64,000 nt of DNA, from the NCBI RefSeq assembly GCF_003480915.1, contig NZ_QUKD01000003.1, positions 365,424-429,423 on the forward strand, in the 5' to 3' direction. The notes beneath the pieces were generated by a model. That model was given only the letters and a program-made list of their open reading frames with translations, was not told the origin of the DNA and did not search any database. The number at the start of each line of letters is the position of its first letter. Position 1 is the stretch's first letter. The position numbers and the translations under genes are program-made. Below, piece by piece: positions 26,878 through 36,805 of this stretch. The DNA is from Parabacteroides sp. TM07-1AC (GTDB lineage Bacteria > Bacteroidota > Bacteroidia > Bacteroidales > Tannerellaceae).

Positions 26878-27324
26878 TCATTCGATAACAGGGCGATCGT
26901 CCTCGCCCGGAGTTGTTTCTTCCGCACCGTTCAGTTCCATCCAAAAGATGTTATCACTGACAAGCGTACGGTTCATCGACTTGCTACCGCTCTTCTTCGT
27001 AGCTTCGGGGATGAAGCGGACACGTACACCGGTGATCTGTGAAGCATTCACCTTGTCGGCCGTCTCTGCTCCGTTACCATTGGAAGTACATGTGTAGTAA
27101 AATGTACCTAACCCATCGATCTTCACGCTACGTCCCTGTGCCATATAGTCTGCCAACACACCTGCCAAATCCATCAGGACAGCATACACATCGGCACGGC
27201 TAACAGTTGAGATTTGTGACAACCGATCGGCAACCTCTTTCGTTGCCACAGGTTTCCCCACGGTAACAGCCTGAGGATGCCACTTACCACTCATTTTCTT
27301 TAGAACTTTTTTAAAGAATGCCAT
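26878..27324 (-). CDS. HU/IHF-like DNA-binding protein (HU-HIG type)
   Basis: A 148-residue protein related to the HU-fold proteins common in Bacteroidota. The core runs from KWHPQAVTVGKPVATKEVADRLSQISTVSRADVYAVLMDLAGVLADYMAQGRSVKIDGLGTFYY, with the typical HU VxxALxxLxxxxxxxLxxGxxVxLxGLGTF pattern at about 50-82. The strand segment ITGVRVRFIPEATKK follows. The acidic C-terminal tail (NGAEETTPGEDDRPVIE) is variable in this group. It probably bends or coats DNA; target unknown. Confidence 0.88.
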   Translation of the reverse strand: MAFFKKVLKKMSGKWHPQAVTVGKPVATKEVADRLSQISTVSRADVYAVLMDLAGVLADYMAQGRSVKIDGLGTFYYTCTSNGNGAETADKVNASQITGVRVRFIPEATKKSGSKSMNRTLVSDNIFWMELNGAEETTPGEDDRPVIE

Positions 27325-27398
27325 GATTGAATATTATTAAAAAGTTTTACCTTCTTCTTTAAATAAAAAGTAGCTTTGACTTTAATGATCGGGAGACC

Positions 27399-27451
27399 TA
27401 TAAGAAGCCACCACGCCATCTATAAGAAGTCACTATATCACTTATAAGAAG
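27399..27451. repeat. Three TATAAGAAG words at exact 22-bp period
   Basis: TATAAGAAG starts at 27399, 27421 and 27443 (22 and 22 bp), each followed by YCA, with unrelated intervening bases. The rest of the 211-bp gap (27325-27535) between the HU-like gene start and the DUF4998-like gene's stop has no convincing gene. Its GC-richer part, 27452-27535, contains a weak AAAGG/CCTTT stem. Confidence 0.8.
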
Positions 27452-27535
27452 TCAGTACAATTCACCATGCAGGAGTTCCCGCGCCATCTCCGGCTTAGCG
27501 TGTCGTGTTCGGGTAAAGGATGACCTTTCCTTTTT

Positions 27536-28216
27536 TTATTCAGGCATTGCCCCCGTCTCCTTATCAGTATCAAAAGTATCCGGCGAATTACTCGCAGGAC
27601 GATAAACCGTATAATAAGAGAATGATGATGTTGGTAAATAATCGGAAATTGTATCTTGTGATAACGCAGCATCAATTTCTCGTATTTGTAAATTATTCTT
27701 ATTATCGGTGTATTGTAAAACTGTATATTGAGCATCATCAGCAGCAGGTGCCCATGAGAAAAGAGCTTCACCGTGTTCTCCTTTTTTCAGACTACTTATT
27801 ATTCTATTAGATAGCGTACTCCGATATGATTCACCATAAGTTCTAGAAGTAACTTCTACAGGAAGTGAATGGTTTCCGTATTTATCAAAACTAACTATCT
27901 GGAAAAGATATTCCCGCTCTGGTAAATTTTCAACCATGATATTAAATACACCTTTGTTCTCGTTTATCATATAGTCCAAAGAATCTTGATAAGAATTCCA
28001 ATAGATACGTAATTTGTTTATACGTTGTGATTTAATAAACACTTCCATATTAACTCGCAATTTTCCAGCTCCAGGAGATACACTATCAACCTTGGCTGCA
28101 TATATTCGTTCGCCTTCTTCCAGATAGCCGACATGAAGATCATTCATTCCATCACAAGCAGTCATTAAAACAACCATGCTTAAGACGATCATTGACACTA
28201 TATTTTTCACTTTCAT
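27536..28216 (-). CDS. DUF4998-like surface lipoprotein (PUL B)
   Basis: A 226-residue lipoprotein (signal MKVKNIVSMIVLSMVVLMTAC, Cys 21). The body MNDLHVGYLEEGERIYAAKVDSVSPGAGKLRVNMEVFIKSQRINKLRIYWN is characteristic of DUF4998, common at the end of SusCD operons. FN3-like strands continue to the end. Probably an outer-membrane glycan-binding or accessory protein. It is the last gene of the ECF-controlled locus, 32 bases after the DUF4959-type gene. Confidence 0.82.
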   Translation of the reverse strand: MKVKNIVSMIVLSMVVLMTACDGMNDLHVGYLEEGERIYAAKVDSVSPGAGKLRVNMEVFIKSQRINKLRIYWNSYQDSLDYMINENKGVFNIMVENLPEREYLFQIVSFDKYGNHSLPVEVTSRTYGESYRSTLSNRIISSLKKGEHGEALFSWAPAADDAQYTVLQYTDNKNNLQIREIDAALSQDTISDYLPTSSFSYYTVYRPASNSPDTFDTDKETGAMPE

Positions 28217-28248
28217 ATTTACTTTTGATGATTAGAATAAGATTATTT

Positions 28249-29421
28249 TTACTTTTCTACTTGTCCGTAAACTTCCATTTCCATCAGATGGAAAAATTCT
28301 CCGCCTGACCAAGTTTCTGTTACTTTGAAGCGAAGGAAACGCACAGCCGGCATATCCGGAGGACAGAGAAATTCTTCTCCAGCTTTAACATAAGCCAGAT
28401 CTTCTGCAGAATATGAGCCTTCTGGAAGTCCTGATGGTTTTATACTTTCACCTTCAAACAATTTAGTCCATACATTCCAATCATTCAAATTAGCCTCATC
28501 ATTCGTTCCATAGACCTCAAAACGTTTAATATTGCCATGCCTATAAGGATAATCATCTTCCCAGCGTTGCCACAGTTTTATTCGACTAATTTTCCCTGTC
28601 TGTCCCATATCCATAGAAAAAGTTTGAGGCCAGCGTCCGGTTCCTACATTTGTATGAAAACCATTTTCTCCTGTAGTCGATCCATCCCAAAGTCTAGACA
28701 TAACCCATCCCCAACCTTCTGACTCATCTCCGTCCAACTTCAAAGAAGAAAATTTTAACATATTAAATTTTTCCTCAAACAAAGGTGTTAACTTTTTCTC
28801 AAGTGAATTACTTTTATTACCCCATTTATCCCGCACAAAAATTCTGAAGTCTTTTGCCTCTGGATTCATACCCCTAGTAGATCCAGATCCATCCACAACA
28901 CTACTATAGTAAACATCAAGCGGTATGAAATCCTCATACTCATCTTTAACTTCAAGCACGACTGAAACTTCAGCTTTAGTTTCATTTACCCAAAAAGCAG
29001 TCACGCCCCCAAAATCAGCCATTAGATTTAAAGACTTTCCAATTGATACTACCGGAGGCTCTAATGGTTTTATATCAACCTGTACAGGAACAGATTCATT
29101 ACCACTATGATCTACAGCAATAATTTTAACGCTACGTTCATCCTCTGTTCCAAACCCCCGAATTACCAAACTATCAATATAAGATGAAGCTCGAACTTCA
29201 TTTTCTTTTCCTTCATTTAAAGAATAAAGCGCTTTTACATAGAGCAAATCTTCATCTTCCGGCAAGTTATATTTTAAAATAGCACCTCCCGGAATATTTT
29301 CAACGATAACATCACTTACACCTCCTGGCGCTATAGTGTCCGTCTTCACGACTAAACGACGATCTTCGGAACATGCCACAAAAACGATCGAGGTCAATAA
29401 TATTAGAAATAAATTTTTCAT
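28249..29421 (-). CDS. DUF4959/DUF5126/DUF5000-like surface glycan-binding lipoprotein (PUL B)
   Basis: A 390-residue lipoprotein with lipobox VFVAC (Cys 17). Three modules are visible in the usual order: an N-terminal Ig-like part (APGGVSDVIVENIPGGAILKYNLPED, DUF4959-like), a middle part with LNLMADFGGVTAFWVNETKAEVSVVLEVKDEY (DUF5126-like), and a C-terminal discoidin-like part with SRLWDGSTTGENGFHT...FSMDMGQTGKISRIKLWQRW...VYGTND (DUF5000, F5/8-type-C-like). It probably binds glycan at the cell surface beside SusD, which it follows by 18 bases. Confidence 0.82.
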   Translation of the reverse strand: MKNLFLILLTSIVFVACSEDRRLVVKTDTIAPGGVSDVIVENIPGGAILKYNLPEDEDLLYVKALYSLNEGKENEVRASSYIDSLVIRGFGTEDERSVKIIAVDHSGNESVPVQVDIKPLEPPVVSIGKSLNLMADFGGVTAFWVNETKAEVSVVLEVKDEYEDFIPLDVYYSSVVDGSGSTRGMNPEAKDFRIFVRDKWGNKSNSLEKKLTPLFEEKFNMLKFSSLKLDGDESEGWGWVMSRLWDGSTTGENGFHTNVGTGRWPQTFSMDMGQTGKISRIKLWQRWEDDYPYRHGNIKRFEVYGTNDEANLNDWNVWTKLFEGESIKPSGLPEGSYSAEDLAYVKAGEEFLCPPDMPAVRFLRFKVTETWSGGEFFHLMEMEVYGQVEK

Positions 29422-29439
29422 AATGTACTTAGGATTAAA

Positions 29440-31365
29440 TTACCAATCAAAATTTTGTACCAAATTTGTATTAATCGTCATCTCGCTCTCTTTTATAGGC
29501 CAAAAATAATCTCTCACTGATAATTGGACTAATGTTGGAGATACAGATGTTACAATATAAAATGTTTCCGGTGTATCTCCTTTAGTTACATTCCAACCCA
29601 TAGGCTGATCATTCAATTCTTGAATACGTTTCCATCTACGAATATCCCAGAAATGTTCACCTTCAAAAGCTAACTCAATCGTTCTCTCCTTACGAATTAT
29701 ATCTCTTAATCCAGCCTGATTTGATGGTTTACCTGGAGTTACAGAATATTTTCGCCAAGAATTTTCTACTCCTTCTAAACCTACTCGCTCACGAACCATA
29801 TCCAAATATTTGTATACTTCGTTACTTGGACCACCATACTCATTTAAAGCTTCTGCATATAACAAATATAAATCAGCTAATCTCATAATTGGAAATGGAA
29901 AATATTCGAAATTGGCAGAATTCGCAGTCTGAGCATTTTTATAACTGTGCATTTTTTTGGGACAATACCCCGTAATAGATAAATTTTCAGTCGTTGAAAA
30001 CATTCCGGATACACCTCTTGCCAAAAAATCTGCATATTTTACATCTTCTGGGAATTTGATATAACCATTACCAAAATAAATCCCACGATCAAAACCTATG
30101 CTTGCATAAAAACGCGGTTCTCTGTTATAATGCAAATAAACAGTTTTTTCCCCCTCCTTTACATAATACCTTTCTTTACCTGAAGAAACCTCCTGACGAA
30201 TATCATACCTATTAGCGTACCAATTATTAGTTTGCCATTCCTTATCTTCATTCATAGGAACACCATTCGATGTATAATACTGTTCTACCATTTTTAATGT
30301 AGGAGCCCATTCTGTACGAATAACATTAATTTGCTCTGATGCTTGACGAACAATACGTGCTTCAGAAAGTCTTTGCAAATAATTATTATCATAATTAGTA
30401 CCACCCCAGATTAACTCACAATTCCATCGATCACAAATAGCCTGACGATATGTTGTTTGTATCTTAAAAGTATCATTGACTGTGCTTAACTGAGGATCCA
30501 CAGTCGCGTAAAGGCTCTTACCTTGTTCATGACACAAATCTATTGCTTCTTTACAAGCATCTGCTGCTTTTTTCCATTTTTCTATATCATAACTTTGTGG
30601 AAAAAGTTGTATCCCTCTATTATCTATGAGCGACACGTAATCTGTATTTCCGTTAAATAAACTACTGGCTCCATATACTAGAACCTTTGCTCTCATTGAT
30701 TTCGCAATCAAATTATTAATATGACCAGCCTCTGTGCCCTCTATTACTTCCCTTTCATCTGGTAAATCCTGGGCTGCTTCATCCATTAAATCGGCTATAT
30801 AATTAATAACCTCATCCACAGGTTCACGATACACCTTAACATCTTCTGAGGAAGCTGAAACAGGTATATTTTGATCCATTATAGGGATAGGTCCATACAT
30901 GCGGAACAAATAAAAATGAAAATATGCTTTCAGAAATTTCACCTCTGCAATCCATTCTTTTTTTTCTGTTGGGGTCAAATCCTGTACCTTATCAACATTC
31001 TCCAGAAATATATTACAATCGCGTATACCATCCCATAAAGCAGGAAGGCCATCCGTTCCACTCCAACCATTCATATAAGGATTAGATACATTTTGTTGCC
31101 CTCTAGCAATATTACGTCCGGCCCATTTTATGTATGACAAATACCAACACTCATCTGTCGCAACCATAGCCGGATCAGATACTGCATCCCCATGTTTTGG
31201 TAGATAACTATAACAAGTAAACAAAAATTTCTCACATGCAGTCCTATTTCTGAAAGCATAATCTATAGTTGCCACATTATCAGGGACCACATCCAAATAA
31301 TTACAAGAAACAAATATTCCGTTAAAAGCAACTAAAGCCAATATGTATTTTATTACAGTATTCAT
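29440..31365 (-). CDS. SusD/RagB family outer-membrane lipoprotein (PUL B)
   Basis: A 641-residue SusD homologue with lipobox VSCNYLDVVPDN (Cys about 21), the early CEKFLFTCYSYLPKHGD region and SusD TPR helices. The C-terminal RagB block is MRLADLYLLYAEALNEYGG...YLDMVRERVGLEGVENSW...RKERTIELAFEGEHFWDIRRWKR. It ends FDW. Partner of the SusC encoded 14 bases upstream; ligand unknown. It is visibly AT-rich compared with the core genes. Confidence 0.95.
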   Translation of the reverse strand: MNTVIKYILALVAFNGIFVSCNYLDVVPDNVATIDYAFRNRTACEKFLFTCYSYLPKHGDAVSDPAMVATDECWYLSYIKWAGRNIARGQQNVSNPYMNGWSGTDGLPALWDGIRDCNIFLENVDKVQDLTPTEKKEWIAEVKFLKAYFHFYLFRMYGPIPIMDQNIPVSASSEDVKVYREPVDEVINYIADLMDEAAQDLPDEREVIEGTEAGHINNLIAKSMRAKVLVYGASSLFNGNTDYVSLIDNRGIQLFPQSYDIEKWKKAADACKEAIDLCHEQGKSLYATVDPQLSTVNDTFKIQTTYRQAICDRWNCELIWGGTNYDNNYLQRLSEARIVRQASEQINVIRTEWAPTLKMVEQYYTSNGVPMNEDKEWQTNNWYANRYDIRQEVSSGKERYYVKEGEKTVYLHYNREPRFYASIGFDRGIYFGNGYIKFPEDVKYADFLARGVSGMFSTTENLSITGYCPKKMHSYKNAQTANSANFEYFPFPIMRLADLYLLYAEALNEYGGPSNEVYKYLDMVRERVGLEGVENSWRKYSVTPGKPSNQAGLRDIIRKERTIELAFEGEHFWDIRRWKRIQELNDQPMGWNVTKGDTPETFYIVTSVSPTLVQLSVRDYFWPIKESEMTINTNLVQNFDW

Positions 31366-31379
31366 AATATTATGTGTAT

Positions 31380-34300
31380 TTAAAATGATAATTGAAGTCC
31401 AATATTATACACCTTCTGAACAGGATAGCCTAATCCTTCACCTCCCATTTCCGGATCCCATAACTTAAATTTAGAAAATGTAAGTAAATTAGTACCGCTT
31501 AAATAAAGGCGCAAATCTGCGACATGGATCTTTTTCAAAAAAGATTGAGGAAGACGATAACCCAATTCCACGGATTTCAAACGTAAAAACCCTCCATTTT
31601 GCATAAACCATGTAGATGGTTGATTATTATTCTCAATCACAGTGTTAGATAATCTTGGCCATAACGCTTGAGTATTACGATTATCTTCTGCCCAATGATC
31701 ATTTGCGTAAGCCTCTAACAAAGCCCCCTGGTTATTTATAAAAGGCGATGTTTTTGCTATATCAATCCAGAAAGACTCTCTAGCCAGTCCTTGAAAGAAA
31801 AAGGAAAAATCAAGATCTTTATAGCCAGTAGAAAGACCAAAACCATACACTATTTCCGGACTAGTCGGATAACCAATAGGAACCATGTCTATTTCAGTAA
31901 TCTGTCCGTCATCATTAATATCCTTATATTTAATATCTCCAGGCATATATTCTCCAAACTGAGTCGGAGAATTACGTATATCTTCCTCATCAATAAATAA
32001 GCGTTCTGCAACATATCCGTATGTCTGATTTAAAGATCGACCAACCATCGACCTCCATGGAGTTTTACTATAATCAGGCTCTTCATATACACTAAATTCA
32101 CTGGTTGCATAAGTAAAATTAGCTCGTCCTGTTACCCAAAAATCTTTATTGATTGAATGATTATAATCTACTGACATATCAAAACCGGAACTTTTAGCTT
32201 CACCAACATTCGCCTTCAAAGCACTTTGTAATCCCATTGTTTCTGGAATATAGGCACGATCCATCAATATATTCCAACGATTTTCCGTAAAATAGTCGGC
32301 CTGAATTTCGACTTTATCAAACAGTCCTAACTCTATTCCATAATTTGCTTTTCTCGCTATTTCCCAAGTAATTTCATCATTCGCATAACGTGAAATAGAA
32401 ACGCCATTCTGATAATATCCTCCAGCATTACCCAATGTTCCAAAATAAAAACCTTTATCTTTATTATTCATATTAACATTAGACAAATAGAAGAAACGGT
32501 CTTCTTCATTACCAATAGCGTCATTTCCAACCAAACCGTAAGTAGCTTTCAATTTCAATTTATTCACAACTTTCTTCCATTCGTCTTTGTAAAATTTTTC
32601 ATTTGAAACAACCCATCCTAAACCTCCTGAGGGAAAGAAACCAAAACGTTCTTTTTTAGAAAAACGTTCAGAACCATTATATCCAAAATTGAACTCAAAG
32701 AAATAACGATTATCATAAGCATATGTATAACGACCAGCTAAATTCAAATTACGCGTAGGCAAAGATTTTTGCAAGTCTCCTGCATTAGCAGCTAGTGATT
32801 CTCGCATAGTAAAGACCAACATAGCTCCAGTATTATGCTTTTCCTTAAATACTCTATTCCAGTTTAATGCACCTTCAAAATAAATTGATGATGTAACATT
32901 TTTTGTTCCTTCTTTATAATCAAGATATTCTGTACCAGATTGGTCATTTAATACATCCAAAGTATATTCATCTTTTAACTTATCATATATACCAACTTGG
33001 TAATAAAACGGATTATAGTATCGCTGTACATCAAAATATGAGTAACGGTTTGTATTGAACAACCCTCTAAAAGAAAGTCCCTTTGTAAAGAAGCTCAAAT
33101 CTTGTTCCAATTCAACCTGAGCAAACATTTGAGATGTTGAATATTCCTTATATCCTTTTACCATTTCCGCATATGGATTAGTATACTGTGCCTTATCATA
33201 ATTACCAAATAAAATATGATTGGTATATTGATTTGCTACGTCCGGAACATAATAAGGAGGAAATAACACTGGATTAGAATTCATTACCATTTTGTACATA
33301 TCAGAACCACCAGTTAAAGGACCTGAATAATCATCAAATATACCCTGCAATCTAACTTTAACCTCCGTCGTTTTTGTTACATTAATATTTACATTACTAC
33401 GCAACATGTAACGATTCAGTTTCACATTATTATTAAAATTATTCTTTTTGTCAACTTTTAAATTTCCATTATCGGTATTATATGTACCTGCCAAATAATA
33501 ACGAGCCACCTTTCCACCACCACTCAAATTAAAATTAAGCCTCTGACTATGAGCCATATCTTTAAACAGAGTATTATACCAATCATTAGCTGGATACACA
33601 TACGGATTCTTCCCTGCTATCGTATTTTCAATTTTTTGTTGTGAATAAAGAGTTACTCCCAGTGGATCACGGGTTGTGATTGCTTCATTATGTAATTTCA
33701 TGTATGTAACAGGATCAGCTAACTTAATCATTTGGGTAGGAGTTGACATTGATTCTTCAAAGCGAATATTAAAACGAGCTTTTCCTTCTGTTCCCTCTTT
33801 AGTTGTAACCAGAATAACACCATTTGCACCACGAGAACCATATAAAGCAGTAGCAGCCGCATCTTTCATAATATTAAAACTAGCAATATCATCCGGTTGA
33901 ATTTTCGACAAATCAGAAGATGATATTTCGTTGTTATCTAACAGAATAAGAGGATCTTTCTTATAACCGAAAGTTGTAACCCCACGGATAAAGAACTCCG
34001 CATTATCCTGTCCCGGTTCACCACTCCTCTGATAAGCTATTAAACCAGAAACACGCCCGGCAAGGGAAGTAGTCAAGTTACTACTAGGAACTTTCAACTC
34101 ACTCGGTTTTACGCTTGTAATAGAAGATATCACCGATTCTTTCTTCTGTTTAGCAAAAGCAACAACTGTCACTTCCTCTAACATATCGGTTTTTTCCTTC
34201 ATCGTAACAAACAACTGCTTTTTATTCGCAACAGCAACTTCCTGATCCTGCATTCCCAAATAAGAAAAGACTAGTATATCAGTATCTCTGACATCGATGG

Positions 34301-34820
34301 AGAAGGAGCCATCGATGTCAGTTGTTACCCCACGTGGGGTACCTTTCACCTGAATGGCAACACCAGGTAAAGGTTCTCCCAATTCATCTATAACCTTACC
34401 AGTAATCTTTTTTTGTTGTTGAGTGATTGGTAAAGAAGCGTTTCCCTTCCCTTTATCTTCTTTTTTAGTAATATAAATCTGCTTGTCAACAATATTATAA
34501 GTATTGTCAGTCCCTTCAAATAAAGTATCAAGAATCTTATCAACCGTTTGTTTCTTGACATTAAGCTTTACTCGCTTATTGGAATCTACAACTCCTTCGT
34601 AATAAAAGATCACAAACTCACTGTTTTTTTCGATCTCTTTAAACACTTCCTTTAGTGTTTTATTGGAAAGATTTAAGGATATCTGGGTCTTTTGAGAATA
34701 GGCTAATTTCGCTGAGAAATCGACAGCCCAACAGGATGTTGCCACCAGACAGGCAACTATAATACATTTTAACTTTCTGAAATCACGTATTCCTACGCTA
34801 TTTATTCGTTTGTTTTTCAT
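31380..34820 (-). CDS. SusC/RagA TonB-linked transporter with STN signalling domain (PUL B)
   Basis: A 1146-residue transporter. After the signal region (about 1-41) an STN domain spans about 46-115 (ISLNLSNKTLKEVFKEIEKNSEFVIFYYEG), the module that touches a FecR anti-sigma factor in the periplasm. A carboxypeptidase-regulatory-like domain follows (ITGKVIDELGEPLPGVAIQVKGT), then a plug (MLEEVTVVAFAKQKKESV) and a barrel ending YNIGLQLSF. The FecR and ECF sigma genes upstream complete a surface-signalling circuit. Confidence 0.95.
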   Translation of the reverse strand: MKNKRINSVGIRDFRKLKCIIVACLVATSCWAVDFSAKLAYSQKTQISLNLSNKTLKEVFKEIEKNSEFVIFYYEGVVDSNKRVKLNVKKQTVDKILDTLFEGTDNTYNIVDKQIYITKKEDKGKGNASLPITQQQKKITGKVIDELGEPLPGVAIQVKGTPRGVTTDIDGSFSIDVRDTDILVFSYLGMQDQEVAVANKKQLFVTMKEKTDMLEEVTVVAFAKQKKESVISSITSVKPSELKVPSSNLTTSLAGRVSGLIAYQRSGEPGQDNAEFFIRGVTTFGYKKDPLILLDNNEISSSDLSKIQPDDIASFNIMKDAAATALYGSRGANGVILVTTKEGTEGKARFNIRFEESMSTPTQMIKLADPVTYMKLHNEAITTRDPLGVTLYSQQKIENTIAGKNPYVYPANDWYNTLFKDMAHSQRLNFNLSGGGKVARYYLAGTYNTDNGNLKVDKKNNFNNNVKLNRYMLRSNVNINVTKTTEVKVRLQGIFDDYSGPLTGGSDMYKMVMNSNPVLFPPYYVPDVANQYTNHILFGNYDKAQYTNPYAEMVKGYKEYSTSQMFAQVELEQDLSFFTKGLSFRGLFNTNRYSYFDVQRYYNPFYYQVGIYDKLKDEYTLDVLNDQSGTEYLDYKEGTKNVTSSIYFEGALNWNRVFKEKHNTGAMLVFTMRESLAANAGDLQKSLPTRNLNLAGRYTYAYDNRYFFEFNFGYNGSERFSKKERFGFFPSGGLGWVVSNEKFYKDEWKKVVNKLKLKATYGLVGNDAIGNEEDRFFYLSNVNMNNKDKGFYFGTLGNAGGYYQNGVSISRYANDEITWEIARKANYGIELGLFDKVEIQADYFTENRWNILMDRAYIPETMGLQSALKANVGEAKSSGFDMSVDYNHSINKDFWVTGRANFTYATSEFSVYEEPDYSKTPWRSMVGRSLNQTYGYVAERLFIDEEDIRNSPTQFGEYMPGDIKYKDINDDGQITEIDMVPIGYPTSPEIVYGFGLSTGYKDLDFSFFFQGLARESFWIDIAKTSPFINNQGALLEAYANDHWAEDNRNTQALWPRLSNTVIENNNQPSTWFMQNGGFLRLKSVELGYRLPQSFLKKIHVADLRLYLSGTNLLTFSKFKLWDPEMGGEGLGYPVQKVYNIGLQLSF

Positions 34821-34887
34821 ACATTTGTATTGATTTTTGATTTAACTGGAAAGAATTTTAGCAGAATTCTTTCTTTTAAATTTACAG

Positions 34888-34912
34888 CCGGATAATACCC
34901 ACTATTATCCGG
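34888..34912. terminator. Hairpin between fecR-type gene and susC (PUL B)
   Basis: CCGGATAATA (34888-34897) pairs with TATTATCCGG (34903-34912). A second stem, AAAGAATTT/AATTCTTT, lies closer to susC (about 34853-34873). On the minus strand these lie between the anti-sigma gene and susC and could terminate or insulate the regulatory transcript. Confidence 0.55.
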
Positions 34913-34952
34913 TTTTGTTTTTCAAGGCATTACTACGTCATATTCATATTTT

Positions 34953-36143
34953 TTATGGTTTAACAATTACTGATACTGATTCTCTCTCTATTGTAAAATT
35001 GACTGGCATGGTCGACTCTAAACCCGTCAATACTTTTACCATATCTTCATCCAGATTCAAAGAGCCAGAACAACGTAAAGCTCCTGCGGCAACACTATAC
35101 TCAAATTTTTTCCCGTAATAATCGGACAATTTGTCCAAAACAGTGGAAAAACATTCATTATCAAACGTATAAAATCCATCTTTCCAAGAAATGTAATTCT
35201 CAACATTTACTGTTTGAATATCCGTAGTTCCTTTTTTATATGAAAGCCGATCAGTCGGCTTCAAAACAGATTCAATACGATTATCCGTTTTTACATTTAC
35301 TTTTCCCGACACAAGAACGACCGATACTTCCTGCTTAGACTCATAGGCTGAAACATCGAATTTCGTTCCCAGCACCTGGATATCCATCTTTTTCGATTTA
35401 ACAATAAATGGGCGCTCCTTATCCGGATATACTTCTATATAAATTTCACCGTCAACATAAATTTCACGCTTCTTTTTCTCAAAGGTTACAGGGTAAACAA
35501 CTCGCGTATTTGCATTCACCCAAATTTTCGACCCATCAGCCAGTTCTAAAAAAGTTCTTTTAGCAACCGGAACTACCAATTGATTATAAACCGGTTCTTT
35601 TTTCGTTTGATAATCAGTCTCTTTTTCTTGAGTTGTCGCTACTTTTTGAGTATTAATATGTAATTCACCTTTCTTATTATACTGTAAACGTGAATTTTCC
35701 TCTATTTCCACCTTTTTCTCTTCTGCCAGAATTAACTGAATCGCTTCTGTCGAAGATTCAGGTTTTTGAACTTTTTCTATAGCTGTTAAATCTGCTTCTG
35801 CATAATGATCCGCATAATAAACTCCTCCAATTGCCAGCAACAAGCCGACTATTGCTGCTGCCGATGAATACCAGAACTTATATAATCGCTTTTTATGGCT
35901 TGTTGTATCAATACGCTTCCACAAGGAATCTTTATCTTCCTCTGAAAAAACAGATTTACGATAGGGAATAGAAGCTAGGACAGCATTCGCATACGCAATC
36001 TCTTTAGCTAAAGCCTCATTCTTATGAATCAGCTCTTCCCAAAAAGTCTGAGAATAAACAGTCGGACTAAAAAATGATTCCAGAAAAAAATCATCCTCTA
36101 ATAACTGTTCCATCGAATAGCCTGTATAGTCTTTATCTATCAT
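34953..36143 (-). CDS. FecR-family anti-sigma factor (PUL B)
   Basis: A 396-residue inner-membrane regulator. The N-terminal cytoplasmic part (about 1-85) should hold the sigma factor. One membrane segment lies at about 90-110 (FWYSSAAAIVGLLLAIGGVYY). The periplasmic FecR domain is at about 190-290 (RTFLELADGSKIWVNANTRVVYP, EIYVDGEIYIEVYPDKERPFIVKSKKMDIQVLGTKFDVSAY) and the C-terminal DUF4974-like domain at about 325-395 (FDNECFSTVLDKLSDYYGKKFEY). It is expected to receive the STN signal from the adjacent SusC. A Lys/Gln-rich linker at about 115-185 is longer than in the second FecR of this window. Confidence 0.92.
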   Translation of the reverse strand: MIDKDYTGYSMEQLLEDDFFLESFFSPTVYSQTFWEELIHKNEALAKEIAYANAVLASIPYRKSVFSEEDKDSLWKRIDTTSHKKRLYKFWYSSAAAIVGLLLAIGGVYYADHYAEADLTAIEKVQKPESSTEAIQLILAEEKKVEIEENSRLQYNKKGELHINTQKVATTQEKETDYQTKKEPVYNQLVVPVAKRTFLELADGSKIWVNANTRVVYPVTFEKKKREIYVDGEIYIEVYPDKERPFIVKSKKMDIQVLGTKFDVSAYESKQEVSVVLVSGKVNVKTDNRIESVLKPTDRLSYKKGTTDIQTVNVENYISWKDGFYTFDNECFSTVLDKLSDYYGKKFEYSVAAGALRCSGSLNLDEDMVKVLTGLESTMPVNFTIERESVSVIVKP

Positions 36144-36202
36144 TCCCGATTATATTTTTAAGATTTCTCTATAATGAATACAATCGAACGGAAGATTTAT
36201 AC

Positions 36203-36796
36203 TCAACAAAAAACGATTTTTTTATAACAAATGAAGAAAAAAATCAACATAGGAAAAGATTCCCGTATTTTCTTGAGGGAGCGTTGTATGGAATTTTGGA
36301 CAGATTGGTAATTCATATTCATCAGTATTGCTATTTCTTCTGTCGAAAGTTCTTCTATATACCGATAGTAAATAATTTCTCGTTGGTGGTCAGTCAACAA
36401 ACTCAGAACTTTCCGAACCCTCTGTTTCAATTCATTTTGGCTTAAGATCATTGTCACCTGCTCTTCTGCGCCAGGATCCAAATATTCATTTTCCTCTATA
36501 TCAATGTTATCAAAAAACAATTCACGTTTCAACAGATTATACAAGTGATTCTTTAAACAAGAAAATAAATAAAATTTGATGTTGACCTCTGTTTTTAAAT
36601 ATAGCCTATCATTATACAGTTTTACATATACATCATGAATTGCATCTTTGACCAGTGCTTCATTTGAGGTAAACTGAATACCATATCGAAATAAAACATC
36701 CGCATACCTCCTATACATGAGTTCAAAGCTACTGTTATCCCCGTTTCTGAAACTCGACCAAAGCTCATTTTCCGATTTGTTGTGATTTATCTCCAT
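36203..36796 (-). CDS. ECF RNA polymerase sigma factor, FecI-like (PUL B)
   Basis: About 197 residues. Region 2 is FELMYRRYADVLFRYGIQFTSNEALVKDAIHDVYVKLYND, and region 4 is LTDHQREIIYYRYIEELSTEEIAILMNMNYQSVQNSIQRSLKKIRES with the HTH. The typical SusCD-linked ECF layout (sigma, FecR, SusC, SusD) follows. ATG 36796 is chosen over the in-frame TTG 36808 because the -7 element overlaps the TTG. The C-terminal tail (MLIFFFICYKKIVFC) is oddly hydrophobic. Confidence 0.92.
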   Translation of the reverse strand: MEINHNKSENELWSSFRNGDNSSFELMYRRYADVLFRYGIQFTSNEALVKDAIHDVYVKLYNDRLYLKTEVNIKFYLFSCLKNHLYNLLKRELFFDNIDIEENEYLDPGAEEQVTMILSQNELKQRVRKVLSLLTDHQREIIYYRYIEELSTEEIAILMNMNYQSVQNSIQRSLKKIRESFPMLIFFFICYKKIVFC

Positions 36797-36805
36797 ATGA
36801 AGTTT

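Noticed and set aside
26637..26927. Minus-strand frame of 96 codons between the antitoxin and the HU-like gene
   Set aside because: It overlaps the antitoxin in another frame, has no recognisable domain and an unlikely composition.
27371..27378. Plus-strand TAGCTTTG as a promoter -7
   Set aside because: It matches the consensus, but no plus-strand gene follows.
27442..27771. Frame overlapping the 3' end of the DUF4998-like gene
   Set aside because: It lies out of frame within the coding region, and its remaining part is intergenic DNA with no domain.
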